The notes beneath the pieces are model-generated. The model saw only the letters and a list, made by a program, of their open reading frames with translations. It had not been told where the DNA came from and made no database searches. A program made the position numbers and the translations under genes. DNA of 64,000 nt, from positions 26,539,048-26,603,047 of the forward strand of contig CM019220.1 in NCBI GenBank assembly GCA_009741485.1, written 5' to 3'. The stretch comes from Malurus cyaneus samueli. Its lineage: Eukaryota; Chordata; Aves; Passeriformes; Maluridae. Positions 25,665 to 39,236 of the stretch are shown here, piece after piece (within the stretch, counting starts at the first letter, position 1; each line of letters begins with the position of its first letter).

Positions 25665-27902
25665 CCTTGGCTCACCCAACTGAAAGTGAGGGGGCTGCGT
25701 GTTCCTCCTCCTCACGTTTAGGAGGCGAAAGTGGAGACTCTACCCGAAAAGGGCACCCAGTGTCCAATATCCAGGCCTCTGTGTTTTCCCCACAGCATAG
25801 CTCTGAAGCAGCTACTCCATCCACTTGTGGCTGCTGTACTCCCAGGAACTGCGGCTCTTGTCCTCGCAGCAATAGCTCCTAGCAAATTCAACAGGTTCTT
25901 CCTCTCCAGGCGGGCGGGCAGAGGCAGCAGCCTGCCTCCACTTGTGTTAATTACAATACCCAGCCTCTGCTGGATGCTCCCTGTCCAAGCCCTAACCGAT
26001 AAAATGGATAGCATTCCAAAAAGATGCTTCTGCTTAAACAAAAGGTGATGCATGCCTCCTCCTCCCCATGATGAAACTCCCCGTCTGCCCACACACCGCT
26101 TCTGCTGGAGAGGTGTCATCAGCAGCAGAGTTAGGCCACTTGCCAGGCCAGTCTGACTTCCCTGAGTTCACAGGGAATGGCTGGGAAGAGAGCATCCACA
26201 GGGACAGCATGCATCTTCCTGCCAGTGCTGATTTGGTGTTAGGTTTGTTTTTCTTTTTAATACTTTGGAAGGTCTCAATTAGATCTATCTATTCAAGTAA
26301 ATTAAATGAAAGGGATGAAAAATACATATAAATCAAAATTGCTTGGACTGATCTAATTGCTCAGCTTCCTGCTTATTCCCTTTCCTCCAGGAAATCAGTC
26401 CTGAGGTTTCCACTGACTGATTTCCATGTAACACACCAAATCCCCTGGGAATGGATCAGATTTCACCATATTTCAGAGCACTAGTATGGCTTGAACAATT
26501 ATTATTCAGCTAATCATTGAATTTTCCAAGCTAGTGATAAAGTATCGAAAAAGAACAGCCAGAGATGAGAGGAAAGAGGAAAGGCAGGTAGAGGAAAGCA
26601 ATGACAGTACAGGAAACTGCTCATTGCACAAAAGGACCAAGCACAAATCTGAAATGTGGATTTGTCTGATGGGCTCTGGTCAGCTAGAAGAGCTCTGGTC
26701 CCCCTCAGGTGTCTGGTAACACCAAGATCATCCTCGAAGCACTTGGTAAACCATGGAAGACATCATTGCTCTCAGTATATTCCACAAAAGAGATCCAAAA
26801 CGATTCCTTTACATGGCATTTCTTTCAGCCACAAACTAACCTCGTGCCTCAAAAAATTGAAAACCATCTTGAAGGAGTTCTTGCCAAACTCCACCCAGGG
26901 ACAGAAATGGAGGTGGACAGGAGTTTTGATCCAAGGGTTGCTGAAAGCACCAAAAGGAAAAGAGAAAGGGGAAGAGAGAGATGTGGTACTTGGTGAAGAG
27001 AAACAGCTTCTCTGGATTGGTGAGGAAGTACTGCAGAGGTGGGAATGGCAACAGATCCAGAGCGGTCCCTGCCCCACATACCTTCAGTCTAAATAGACTG
27101 AACATTCCAACGATGGGAGTGAAGCTGGAACTAATATTAACCTAAAAGGCTTCCCTGGTATAGTTTTGATAGCCATAGAAAGAAACCTACATGTCTAACC
27201 CCCAGCTCTACATTCCCTTTTTTTTTTCTCTACAAAATATCCTTAGGAGGGAGAGGGATCTCATTTGGGTCTGTGAGTTGAGAACAAGCCCTGCCCCTGG
27301 GGACACTGTTCCTGTTCAGCTCCACATGAGAGGCACAGCCGGATTCGCTGCATTTGGTCTAAACACTATTGGCAAACTTCATTCACTTCCTCTCTGAACT
27401 GAAAAAAGAAATCCAAATATAGATAAATCTGCTCTGAGGGGTTAAGAGAGAAGAAATTTATAATTTCACCATTCACTGCCTTGCCAAGGTCTTCTAAGGC
27501 AAGTGTCTGATTGCTTCTTTTTGGTATTCAGTCAAACAACTGTTTCAAAAGAGCACTATGATTTGGATAATAATTTTCCCAAGCAAATGCACATCCTTAC
27601 TTCCTTTGTGAATTGAGTCAACAAACATTCCCCTTGGGAAGTACCCAAAGGATAATTTGTTTGAGATCACCACTGTAAAATCAGAATAACTCAGTGTCAG
27701 TTGGCTCTCAGAACACCTGCATTCAAGTCCCCAAACACCACAGCATTCCTGTTCCAGAACACAAGATGAGGACTTTATCAAACCATTACACTCTTCTGCT
27801 TTTTAATTCCTTTACTTAATAATTCCTGCAGATGGCACAGGAGGCTGTGGACAAAGTGACCAGAGCAGAAACATGTCCCACTGTGCCAATGTGCAAACAG
27901 CC

Positions 27903-27960
27903 AGAGGGGGAAAGGAGGAAAAGGAGAAAAAGGAGGAAAAGGAGGAAAAGGAGAAAAAGG
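27903..27960 (+). repeat. Pure polypurine GGA/GGAAAA tract
   Basis: All 58 bases are A or G on the plus strand, made of irregular aggaaaa and aggagaaaa units. Long polypurine-polypyrimidine tracts with mirror character can adopt triplex (H-DNA) form and tend to vary in length. The apparent Lys/Arg/Glu-rich frames over it are by-products of the repeat. Confidence 0.9.
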
Positions 27961-28675
27961 CCAAATTCTTCCCCCCTCCTAATCCATCCTCAGTTGTTTT
28001 ATTGCCCTGGTTGAAGAACTGGGGCTCTTCTGGGCTGAAGAGCAAACTCACTAGAGGGGTGCCTCAGATCACTGAGAAGAAAAGCAGCATCTGTTTCTGT
28101 GCCCATGAAACCGAGGAAACTCTCAGGGGAGCTCTGAACAGTGATTTTATCTGAAGCAAATGGTTAGAGCCATCTGCAGCAGTGGCTATGGCTCACATCA
28201 CCCTGCAGGGGCTGCAGCTTCCAGGGCAGGAAGGCTCTCCCCACCCAGGCAGAACACACAAAAACACCTCTCCTTGGGTGCACTTTCAAGTAGAGGAGTT
28301 CTTATTTCAGTAGCAATGAACTCACTTGTGCTTCCCAAGTGTGCCCAGCTACCTCTGTGTGAAATGAAAATGGAGGGAAGTGATACAAGATAGAATGAAG
28401 TCCATGAGTGAGAGATCTGCAAGAGTGCTGGAAATATTCTTGCAGGAGGACACGTCCTTACAGATCCTGACATGCCAGGGCTGGCAACTGTGAGTGGCAC
28501 AGGCATCAGCAAAGGAGGCATCCATGAACAGAGAAAACTGCTGCGGAGGAGCTGCTGCACAGAGTCAACCCAGGGGCTGCTGGGGGCTCTCTCCAGCCTT
28601 GACATCTCTCCTGGATGAGAAGAAATGGCCACACTTATCGCTCATGTTTCAAAAAACGTGTGAATGTGGCATTTG

Positions 28676-28766
28676 GGGACATGGTTGTGTGGTGAACATG
28701 GTGGTGCTGGGTAGACGGCTGGAGTTGATGAGGTCTTTTCCAGCCTTACCAATTCCAGGATTTTAA
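28676..28766 (+). repeat. CR1-like 3'-end fragment
   Basis: The segment reads gggacatggttgtgtggtg, then ggtgctgggtagacggctgg, and later gaggtcttttccagccttac. This is the sense-strand end of a common avian CR1 subgroup in which the last block is ggtcttttccaacct. It is diverged, and the terminal attctatgattct motif is degraded. Confidence 0.7.
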
Positions 28767-31700
28767 CATCCCATGCCCTTGCAGCACTAAGGAAAGTAAA
28801 AGTTAAAAGTCACAGGCAACTTAAATCCCTGCCTGTCTCACAGGGAGAGCAGCAGTTGCCTGAGGACTTGACAGCATTAGGCAACTCTGTGCACAGCCCT
28901 AGAAGATGCTGCAATGGTATTAAACAAACTCAAACATGACTTGAGAAATGGCAAAAAAAAAAAAAGCTTTTGTTGAGCAGCTCATGGCATTCCTCAGGAG
29001 AGGCTGCAAACACTGTCTGCTCCTGATTCCTTTCAAGGGCATGGCAGAAGCCTGGAAATGCAAATTCCTACACATTTCCTGGGTGCCTAAGTTCAGGCAC
29101 CTGAACAAGACACGGTTTTTAGAGATGGTCACTCAGCTTCTTTTTTTTAATCAGAGCACTCAGAAAAACTAAAATAGGCAGCACTATTTTGAGTCACTAC
29201 GAAACTGCAGGTGATACAGCACCACTATGGTACCACTCTGCCACCAAACACATTTCCATTATTTATGGTGATTTTTTCTGCCTGTTAAAATGTGTTTGCA
29301 AAGCAGCCCCTTCTGGAAGCAGTTTTCCCTCAAGTGGTCGGTCACTGTCATCAATAAAAGGATTACATCACACTGCTCCAAAGAGTTCAAGGAGAGCTGA
29401 TGACTTTTGGCTCTAAGTTCTTGGATATTAACTCCTTATTTCTGCAAAGCAGCCTTGTTTCCAGGAATAAGACTCCAAACCAAGTAGAGTTTTGGGGTAC
29501 TCTGATATCAGAGCAGTTAAGCACGAAAATAAATTTAATTTTAGTCCAAGTCCAAGCTTCCTGCAAATGAATTAGAGGCATGACAAGCTGAAACATTTGG
29601 GACAGGATTTGCAGAAAAGCTCATAATTGGGGTTTTTCCTCTTACGGAAAAAAACCAATGCTCTCTCTGCTGGAGCAGATTTAGGGAAGGGCAGGGAAAT
29701 GCAACTTTTGGGTTTAAAGCCATGGGGCCTCTGTTCAGAAGCGCCCTGTTCCCAGGCAGTCTTTCCCTCTACTCCTTTGCTCCCAAGGTCACCTTCAGCC
29801 ACATCTGGTCCTAGCAAACCTTCAGATGTGTGAATCATTTCTCACCACGCCCAGCATGGAGGGCTGCATTTGTGAGGCTCCCACACGCACACCCACCTTG
29901 CCACAGGGGTGCCTGCAGGCTTCTCACTCCCCCTTTCCACTGGTTGCAAACTCCTGTGATCACATCGACATGCAACACTGGATCAGGATTAAATGTCAGT
30001 CAGAGAAGACTTGTGGGCACAAAATAAGCAGTGAAAGGCAGCAGCTGCTGATAGATCCTGGCAGGCACCAATAATCCAGTTTAGTCTCTCCCTGGTACAG
30101 CAGCAGGTCACCAGTAGCCCCCACTCAATTCCACCTTCCTGTTCACCAAATAAGCCCAGCAATGTACAGTTCTTCAGAGTATGCACTGAAGCCACTACCT
30201 CGGGGTGCCTTGTGCTCACAGCTATGGGTGGTGCCTGCTTGAATAAAACCCTTTCTCAAAAGCCTTATTCTTGGGGCCAGGGCCCAACTCCCAATCTCCA
30301 CAAACCCACTGAATCCCAAGGCTGGAGCGAGTGGGTGATGTCATGGGGGTTTCATCAGGGTGTCCTTTAACCCTTCCTTGAGATCATGAACAATGTTAAA
30401 CCCAGATCTGATGCCAACAAGAGATGGCCACCAGCGTCCAAATCCTGACACTTCTCATTTATCACCTTCGTGCATTCAGCTGGTTTCCAATCTGCCAGCA
30501 ATGCTCCTGTTCCATCACGTGAGCCTGGACAGCTGACAGATGGACTAATCAGGGATCACTCTATTCATGGCAAGACTGATAACAAGGTCAAAGCAAGGTC
30601 ACTGTGAAAAATGGATTTGACTTTGAGAAGAACAATTGGTATTTCCAAGTCTAGGCACAGCTTGTGCTTTCCAAACCTAAGTGTTGGCAAAGCTGCCCAA
30701 AAAAACTCCAACAAAGCAGCTTCCAAATTAAGAGGCCTAAGAACAGACTGTAAGGATAAGGAAACAACAGAGGCAGGATATGCTTGGGAAAAAAAGCTGT
30801 ATCATGGGTGTGTTAGCACATGCAATGGAAACGTATTTCCAGAAAGATTAAAATTGTAACAAAGTAAAAATTAACTATATTTGCACATCAAAGGAAGTTA
30901 AATCATCAATAATGTGGATTTAGTAAAGAGTATTTTTTTCTCTATGTTCCATAATGTAGTGGTTTGACCTGATACACCTAATCATGCAAAAAACAGGAAA
31001 AAATGTAACTTTGTATTATTATGGGATCATAAACCACCTGCTTATAGGTTTCTCAGATTTAGTAACTGGGTTGAGAGCAACGTTTGTTCCCCACGTGTCC
31101 GGGGGGCAGTCACATATGTTCCTTCCCACATGGACCTTCTAAAACAAGCACAGGACTCCCAGTCCAGGCACTTGTATTCTTTCTCTTCTACCTGGTTGCA
31201 CATGCCCATGAAATATCTACAGGGCTGATAATTTCTATGGGATTTACCCACCAACAGGTTTAGAAGCTGTGAGAAGAACAGACAAGCAACCCCACAAGCT
31301 CAATTTCTAGAAGCAAACAGCAATCTGAAAGCGTAGTCTAAGGACATGGAGCCACTACACTCCTGCTTAATAGGTTTTCAGGGTGACTATCCATCACCAA
31401 GTCACCTGGGCATTATTACAAAATCAGCTAATTAAACCACACCCTGAGATCTAAATGAGCATAGGGAGTGCTGGTGAGTAATGACAAGTTACACAAGGCC
31501 TGTCAGCCTCCTGGAGCTGGGAACTTGCTTGCTGTAGAGAAATATATGTGTTGTAATAATCCCTCACAAGCACCACAGCAATGGAGGAGCACAAACAGGA
31601 GCAGAGAAGGGTTTGCATACCTGTAGAATATTCCTGAAAGCTCCTTCATTCTTAGCAAAGGAAAGGTTAAAGATCTCTTTTCCCTGTTCAGGTCATTGAT

Positions 31701-34700
31701 AAAAGGCAGCTGTCCCAAAAGTTTGATCTCTGACTCACATGGTGGAGATGGGCAATCTCCACGGAATGGGCAAGGGAAGGTGGCTCTGCAATCAGCCTGG
31801 GAGAGAGTGCTCACCCCTCCTTTCCCTAATGACTGTAGCACCAGGCACCCTTCCTGGGAGGAATCAGCCTGGTCCTTCAAGTAGTGCAGGGCCCAGGAGA
31901 AGGGCTCATTACACAGCATGCCCTGAGTTTATGGCCTGCATTTCCAAAACCATGTGTGCCTGCGCACAAGGCACACGGGCTGATCCTCGGAGAGCCAGGG
32001 AGCAGATGTGGGACACATGCTGGGAGAGGCAGCTGATCCTTGGGAGGTGCTTTAGGATGTGCTGAAAGATGTGCTGCCACCCACCTGGGTCTCACCTGCA
32101 GACCCTGAGTTTGCAGTTCCCCTCTTCCTGCCGCCTGCACACCCTCACTGGTGCTTCCAGGATGTGCCCTTACCTTGGGAGGTGTCCTGTGAGAGGCACA
32201 CACCTGGATGACCAAGAAGACAGACCACACTCTATATTTACACCTCAGAGAGCTGACTGATCCACCAGCCTGCTGCAGTTTCATTTTTCCAAACAGAAAT
32301 GACAGCAGTATGAAATCTAGAGCTGATATGGGGACTTTGCCATCACATGGAAATTATCTTGGGCATGGAACGAAAAAGGAGAAATTAAACTCCAGTACTG
32401 CTGGATGGACTTGCACAGCAAGTCCAGCAGCTTCTGGATAGCCACAGATGGTCAATCACACCCAAACCAAGCCATGCTTGGTGGGCACAGAGTGATGCAC
32501 CATGGAGGATATCCTCAGCAGGTCAGACAGGTCCTGTTTGTGCTGGTTCCACTAAATGTGCACTATAAAGCTGAAATACAAGTTGTCTGCAGCCATAACT
32601 CCAGGACCTCTGGATGCCTGGCAGACCTCCCTGGCTGCAAGGTTGTCTAGTGGCCGTATTCTGGACTCTTTGGTCTGAAATCCATGACATCCCAAATAAC
32701 TTGCTGGGTTTCCCAGCTACTGGCCAGACTTCTCCTCACTGCCAGTCTGGATGTCTGAAAATCTCCAACAAGTGACCTTGTGTTGGTTTCTTTTCCTTGC
32801 CCCCCCAAAATTTTTGTTTGGAAAACTTTACATTATAAAATAGCCCCCCAACCCATGGGTGAGCATCCTTTTGGATGCCCTTACAACCACCACAATCAGA
32901 AATGTAAGTAGCAGGATCAGTGATAAGACAGGAGCACAGGATGGACACTGTGGCTGTGTGTGAAGATCAACACCTTTGGGCAGGAAGTTCCAGTCAGTCT
33001 ACAAAGGGCCCTGGAGAGCTTTATTATTTATGGATAGTATAATTATTTAGAGTCCAAAGGTCTGCCCATTTTTCTCCAGCTTGTTCCAACAAAGATCAAA
33101 GGAGGATTCACCAGTGTCTTCCTCCACATTGCCAGAAGGTACTAGTAACAATAGTAATTGGGGCTCTTTGCAGTCAAAATGCTTATAAAACCCCTTTTCT
33201 AATTATTTACTAATGAGACATTTGATGATGCACTGGAAGCGACACTCATTGCGTCCAAGAAAACAGAAGCAGCATCAGATGTCTGCTTGGGGAAAGAATG
33301 CCATGGAAGAGGGTGCCCTCTGTAGACACCTATCCATCCTGGGAAGGAGCTAACTGATGCCTGGCTTTCCAAAATGCATTCCAAGACAGATTGTGATAGA
33401 TGTATATGCATGTACCTCACTAGAAATGGGTGAACAAGGCCCACTTTGTGCCATCCTGATAAATGAAAGACAACATTAAGAACTACGGAGGGCAAATGAG
33501 ATTGTGTATTTATCTGGGATATAACTTGTCCCAGAAGTTAAACCAGAGGATGAATGGAGGTAACATCCAGTATCAGGCATGGCATTAACCCTCTCACCAG
33601 TGCATGCTGTTTGACCTGTATGAAGAGACCTGGAGTGCACAAATAATGTAAAATGTAATAGCAGAAATCAGCCACCAACAGGTCAATTGTCTCCCATTGG
33701 AAACATTTTTCATCACAGCCCAAGAACAGCAAACTGGGGACTCCATGATACCTAGACATGGTTTTGATTTGACTACTCCAGCTACTGCAGAATCAATATT
33801 TTATCTCCTGCATTTACATGAAGCAAGATTGATTTAGAAAAAGGGTGGGCTAGCAATGGGACAAAATACTGCAAGCAATTTCGTGCTGCAGGATTATTTC
33901 CAGATTGCTTTGGGCACAAAGGCTGACCAGGACCTCATCATTTGGAGGCAGGCAGGAGCCTTGGGGCCCCATTAATGTAAAACACTGCATTCCTACACCA
34001 CTGGTGTTTAAGGAATCTCCCCTAGTCCCGTATGTTACCACCATTTGAATGCAATTGGATATTTTGTGACCATGAAGTTATCCTAAATTCCATGTGAAAG
34101 TTGATGGAAATTGTAATTTCAAACATCTTTATCAAGCATTGGTTAAAGAGTGGCTTTGGGAAGAGAGAGAGATTTCGGAAGAAACTTTTCATGCACCTGA
34201 GAAGGTGGAATAACTCACATATACACACACATAGCCACACACTGTGGTGTGAGAGCACAGGTTGTTTCAGCATCACTTTGCCTTGAATCTTGAAGTGTTC
34301 CTATATTTGTTTTAATTTTTAAATGCATGCAGAGCTGTGGCTGCACTGCTGGGAGTTCAGTATGAGCTGAGCTGGAATGGTGTGTCATTTAACCATGGAC
34401 GCATTTCCACATTTCCTCAGTTTTTCCTGGAGTATGAACAGGGCAAACTCAAATCTGCCTGCAAAATCCCTGGAAGAAACCATCTTAAAATTTATAGCCC
34501 TTACATAACCCAATGTTTAAATAACCCACTTCTACAATCATTTATACACACGCTTAACTCCACAGACAACTGGAAACTGGAACAGCTCCCCACAAACAGG
34601 AAGAAAAGCCTGTGGTGATATCCCTTCAGGATGGGGGCACCAGCCTGTGGGAGCCAGAGGCCTCTCCTGGATGGGAGAAAGGCTCTTGGTGTGCTGTGGG

Positions 34701-34789
34701 TGCAATGCAAAACACCACCAAAGTCAAACCTTAATATAAACATTGGTTAGAACTATTTCATTATTCAGATCTCAGGAAAGCTGGGGAGT

Positions 34790-35730
34790 TGTGTTGGTTT
34801 TGCATGGCCTGGTTTTTGGTAGTGGGGGGAGCACAGAGGTGGCTTCTGTGAGAAACTGCTAGAAGCTTCCACATGGTCCGGGGGAGTCAATCCTTGATGG
34901 CTCTGAAGATGGACATGGGCAAACCTGGGCTAATTAGAGATGTTGGTTACCTGGCCTCTGGGATAACATATTTAAGAAGAAATCAAAACAAAAAGGGATA
35001 TCGGTTTTTCCCCTAGTCAAAGAGGAGGAGGTAGAACATGTGAGAGAAACATGGAAACATCAAGGTCAGTAGGGAAGGAGGGAAAGGAGGTGCTCCAGGA
35101 GCCGGAGCTGAGATTCCTCTGCAGGACGTGGTGATGACCATGGTGGAGCAGGTTGGTGGGAGACCCGGTGGGGAGATTTCAGGCTGGGGCAGCCAGTCCT
35201 TCGAGGACGGCACTCTGTGGATGAGTGACCCATGCCACAGCAGTTTTGGGAGGACTGTCTGCCCATGGGAGGAGCTCACGTTGCAGCAGTTTTGGGAGGA
35301 CTGCTGTTTATGAGATTTGGACCACACTGGAGGAGTTTGCAGAGAACTGAGTCCTGTGGGACAGACCCCACAGTGTGGCAGGGGAAAGCCTCCTCTCCCT
35401 GAGCAGTGGAAGAAGATCCCAGGAATGAACTGACTAAACCCTAATTCCCTGTCTCCCTGCTCTGTTGGTGGGAAGGAGGGAGGGGTTGGGGGAAAAAGGT
35501 GTCTTTAAGAGCTTATTTTATTTCTCATTATCCTCTTCTAACTCTGTTAGTAATAAATTCACTTTGTACCTCTAAGTTGAGCTGGTTTTGCCCATGGAGT
35601 GTTTCCTCCTGGTCCTTATCTCAACTCATGACCCCTTTATTAAATGTTTTTTCTCTCCTCTACCCAGCTGTGGCAGGGGAGAAGGAGCTGTTGTGGGTGC
35701 CTGGCGTTCGGCGCATGTCAACCCACAACA
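34790..35730 (+). mobile_element. Solo LTR of an ERVL-like endogenous retrovirus, with 5-bp target-site duplication
   Basis: The 941-bp element starts TGTGTTGGTTTTGCATGG and ends ACCCACAACA, with TG...CA termini. It is flanked on both sides by the direct repeat GGAGT (34785-34789 and 35731-35735), the 5-bp duplication typical of ERVL-type integration. Inside are a TATA-like stretch (catatttaagaag, near 34968), short internal repeats of a cagttttgggaggact unit, and a polyadenylation signal AATAAA at 35552-35557. There is no internal retroviral region and no second LTR, so this is the product of LTR-LTR recombination. The wording resembles a very abundant passerine LTR group that I know from zebra finch. 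The subfamily name is not certain. Sense orientation is set by the TATA-to-AATAAA order. Confidence 0.88.
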
Positions 35731-35874
35731 GGAGTCAAACATCTTTTTTTTACAGGAGAAAATGTGAAAACCCCACACTGCCTTTTTTTGGGGGGGGGGT
35801 CCGGAAGCTGGGGACTTCCAGACAATACCCTGTATTATGCATTCGATTGGAGCCTTTTTTTCTCTCATTTTCTG

Positions 35875-35985
35875 GAATCACAGAATTATAGAATGGCCTG
35901 GGTTGGAAGGGATCTTAAAGATCACCTCATTCCAAGCCACTGCTGAGGGCAGGGACCCCATCTCCTAGACCAGGTTGTTCAGAGG
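35875..35985 (-). repeat. CR1 LINE 3'-end fragment
   Basis: The order gaatcacagaattatagaatgg, cctgggttggaagggatctt, aaagatcacctcattccaa is the reverse complement of the CR1 end. It lies about 140 bp after the solo LTR and stops near ccaggttgttcagagg. Confidence 0.9.
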
Positions 35986-38699
35986 ATGCACAACAAGCAT
36001 CTCTTGCAGTTTTTTTTTTTTCCACAGGCAACAACCAACAGCTCGAAATCCAGTTCCAAATGCAGCTGGGTTCAAGTTTCAAAAAGTCCTCATGTTCTGT
36101 GTGGTGTGTGTGTGTGTACATTTTAATTTACTGTGGCTACAGCACTGCATTTGTAGGACTACATTTAATTTTTTCTTTTTTAATCTCCAAGGCAGTTATC
36201 TCTGACAGTGAGTGTGTCACAGGACATCACTTGCAGGGATTGCACAAACAAGCCTCCAGCCTCTTGCCTTAACAAGCTACGCGACCCAGTGATGTTCAGC
36301 ATGACACTCCTTGTGTTTTATTGCTGGCTGCAAAGATTTGTTTTGAGTCTCTTTCAGTGCCAAAGGTCTTTATTGCTAAACAGCTCGGGCTGTTGAGAAA
36401 TATGTGAATTTAATGGACTCATACTGGGATGCCTGCTTGGAAGGTCATGGAAATTCAACTTAAAATTGCAATCAGCTCTTTTTTCCCTCTTTTTCATTCT
36501 GTCTCTGAGTTTTCTCTCTGCTGTTTGTAAACCGCTTCCTGAGCTGTTTCCTGAGCTGTAGCAGCTCTTAATGAAGCAGGCTGTCTCCTCAGTGCTGCTC
36601 AGGCACATGAAAGGGATGATCTGGAGGAGGAAGGGGCAGTGGCAAGTCTTCATAAAAGCAGCATCCTGCTTGGGCTGCTTTGACAAGAGGTGAAACAGTT
36701 TCATTCACCCCGACCATTTTATTAATAATCAAAATCCATCCACAGAAGAAAGCAGTGCTGGTAACACTTTCCTTGGCTGTTTGGCAAGATGCATGTGGTG
36801 AGGACATGGAAAATTCTCATGAGGAAGAGCACTAAAGCCCACCCTGGGCTATTTCATATCTGGAAGAGGTCAAGGAAAGTTTCTGGGGGATGGGCTTCAG
36901 AGAGGAAATAGAAATCAGGCTTTTGAACATTCTGCATCAAAGCTCTCTTGGATGTGTCACTGTTGCCTCTGTACCTTTTGCTAGGAAAATAAAAAGCTGC
37001 CATGACAGCTACAGCAGTTACATGAGTGAAGCCCTCTTCCTATACTGGGAGAAAAGTTCTAAGTATGTAAATGTGCCTGTGAATTTTTAAACAAGTCTGG
37101 CACCTTTCATGTTGCTTTTCAGCAAGCACTCTCCACTTCCAGCAGGAGCACTGACAGTTTACTGGGAGCAAATCCTGTGCTGTATTCTGAAAGTATATTT
37201 GCAGTTTAATGCTCTCAGGTATTTGGTTCCTCTCCCTGATGTTCCTGGTGCTGGGATCTGGGATATAAGTGAGAATACTTCTTTACTTGAAGCAAAAGAT
37301 TAATTTTCAGCTCTCACAATTGAAAAGAAAAGTTTAAAACCACAACCTCTAAAAAGACAGGGACATCAGGATGGCCACCACCGTTTGAGTGGTTTGGGAG
37401 AGTGAAATTTTTCAATTGTTACTGTCCCTCTGCCTGTTGAACATGAGAAATCTGAATCTAAAAGTTATGCCTCCATGGTCAGCAAGGAGAAGCACACAAA
37501 GTAGTTAAGCCATCCAGCTAATATTCCAAATTTGATCACCAAATATTGCATTAGCTGCTCTCAAACAAGTTACAGATTCAGTATTTGAAGAAATAATAAC
37601 AACCAGCATTTGGCAGCCTCTGAGAAACCTACTATTTTCTAATGGGCTGTTCATGGTGACCCCAAAGTGACAAAATTAATCTAATAAGGTGTTCATTATG
37701 TATCATTTACCAGCTTGTGCAAGTGTCAGCCCAGAACACAGGACCACACCCGACCTTTTAATAGACACGTTTTTCTAACCACCCCTTTTCTAGCAGGCTG
37801 TGCTGCAAAGCAGCTTAGCTTTTATCCCACTGACTGATAGAAATATCCGTCCTCCCCTCCAGCGCCGAGCATCCCACTCTATTAATGCTCCACACCTCTT
37901 ATCACACCTCTTCACTCCTGCTCCTGTGATGGAGGGCAGGAGGCACATTGTGTCTTCTGGGCCCTCTCAGAACATCTCTATTGCAGGTACAGGCCATTAG
38001 AAAAGGCAAAAAGCCAGGCACCAAGCACAGAGGCAGTGGGGTGATGAGAGAAGATGGTGTCTCTGGCAGGTGAGAGGTGTTGGGATGGCCCATCCACGTC
38101 AAGGCTCAGGGATCAATGTGAAACCTTGCCCAGGTCAGGGCCCTGACTCACACACACTGACGCAAACAACGCAGCTGTTAAAATGTCACTGCCTGTCCTG
38201 CCCCTGCACCCAGGTGACCACCCCAGCAGGGAACAGCAGCAGCCTCTGTGCCAGCACTGCAGCACACCCGTGGCACCCAACACACACACAGCAGCCAGCC
38301 TGCAGATCAGGAGCTGGGAACACCAGGATGTGTTCCCTGCTGTCAGGAGAGTCATCCTCGCTGGATGCTTTGTCAGCAGCTGGGACTCCTCTGTGGAGTC
38401 TGGGGGACTTTATGGCACAGTGAGTTCAAGATGCCTCAACATCATTAAAGCCGGTATCAGCAGCCAAAGGGGTTTGCAGATGGACGAGTGGCACACCAGT
38501 CTCCTAAAAGAGAAACCATCACACTGGAACACTGACTCCTGAACCAGGCAGCATGAAGCCATAACCTCAGTTTGCAGCGATCCAACAGCCTTGAAAATCA
38601 TAGGGCCTATGCACAGCTACTGCACATGGTTGAAGAAGTTCCTCTTTTAAGGCTTTGAGGCTGGGCTCAAAGTGTCTTTCACACTGTGGAGGAAGAGAG

Positions 38700-39236
38700 A
38701 GCTGTGTGCTCCAATCTAGTAAGACCCCACCTGCAGAGCTGCCTCCAGCCCTGGGGCCCAGCAGAGAAGGAGCTGGAGCTGCTGGAGCTAGTCCAGAGGA
38801 AGCACCAAGATGATCAGAGGGATGGAGCAGCTCTGCTGTGAGGAAAGGCTGAGAGAATTGGGATTGCTTAGCCTGGGAAGGTTTTGGGGTCACCTAATTG
38901 CAGCCTTACCGTACCTAAAAGAGCTGACAAGGAAGATAAAGAGAGACTATTTAAAAGGGCCCAGAGTGACAGGACAAGAGGGAACGGCTTTCCACTGACA
39001 GAGTAGGGTTAGATCAGAAGTTAGCAAGAAATTCTTTGCTGTGAGGGTGGGGAGGCCCTGGTACACATTGCCCAGAGAAGCTGTGGCTGCCTCATCCCTG
39101 GAAGTGTCCAAGGCCAGGCTGGTTGGGGCTGGGAGAAATCTGGGATAGTGGAAGGTGTCCCTGCCCAAGACAGGGGGTGGAACTGGATGATCTTTAGGGT
39201 CTCTTCCAACTCAAACTGTTCCATAATTCTGTCTCA
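38700..39236 (+). repeat. CR1 LINE 3'-region fragment, about 540 bp
   Basis: This is the longest sense-strand CR1 piece in the window. It passes through cccacctgcagagctgcct, gctgtgaggaaaggctgaga, gtgacaggacaagagggaac, gagaagctgtggctgcctca and gatctttagggtctcttcca to the degraded terminal attctgtctc. It belongs to the non-coding 3' end and last part of ORF2. It is truncated at its 5' end, as almost all CR1 copies are. Confidence 0.93.

Larger units (their letters stand above)
25665..34789. other. Intergenic interval upstream of ABCA12, left half
   Basis: The sequence between the ABCA12 start codon and the solo LTR should include the ABCA12 promoter and any 5' untranslated exon. I could not locate either by sequence alone. 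Recognisable contents are the polypurine tract at 27903-27960 and a CR1 tail at 28676-28766. Open frames are short, without paired splice sites or recognisable domains. Confidence 0.5.

Noticed and set aside
27832..28014. Lys/Arg-rich basic 'protein' frame
   Set aside because: It is a direct translation of the polypurine tract at 27903-27960.
35066..35327. Minus-strand open frames in the solo LTR
   Set aside because: They are antisense to the LTR and lack any retroviral domain; the element is a solo LTR with no internal genes.
38567..38893. Open frames within the CR1 copy near 38.7 kb
   Set aside because: They fall in the CR1 3' region, with stops and shifts relative to any reverse-transcriptase frame; no functional element protein is encoded.
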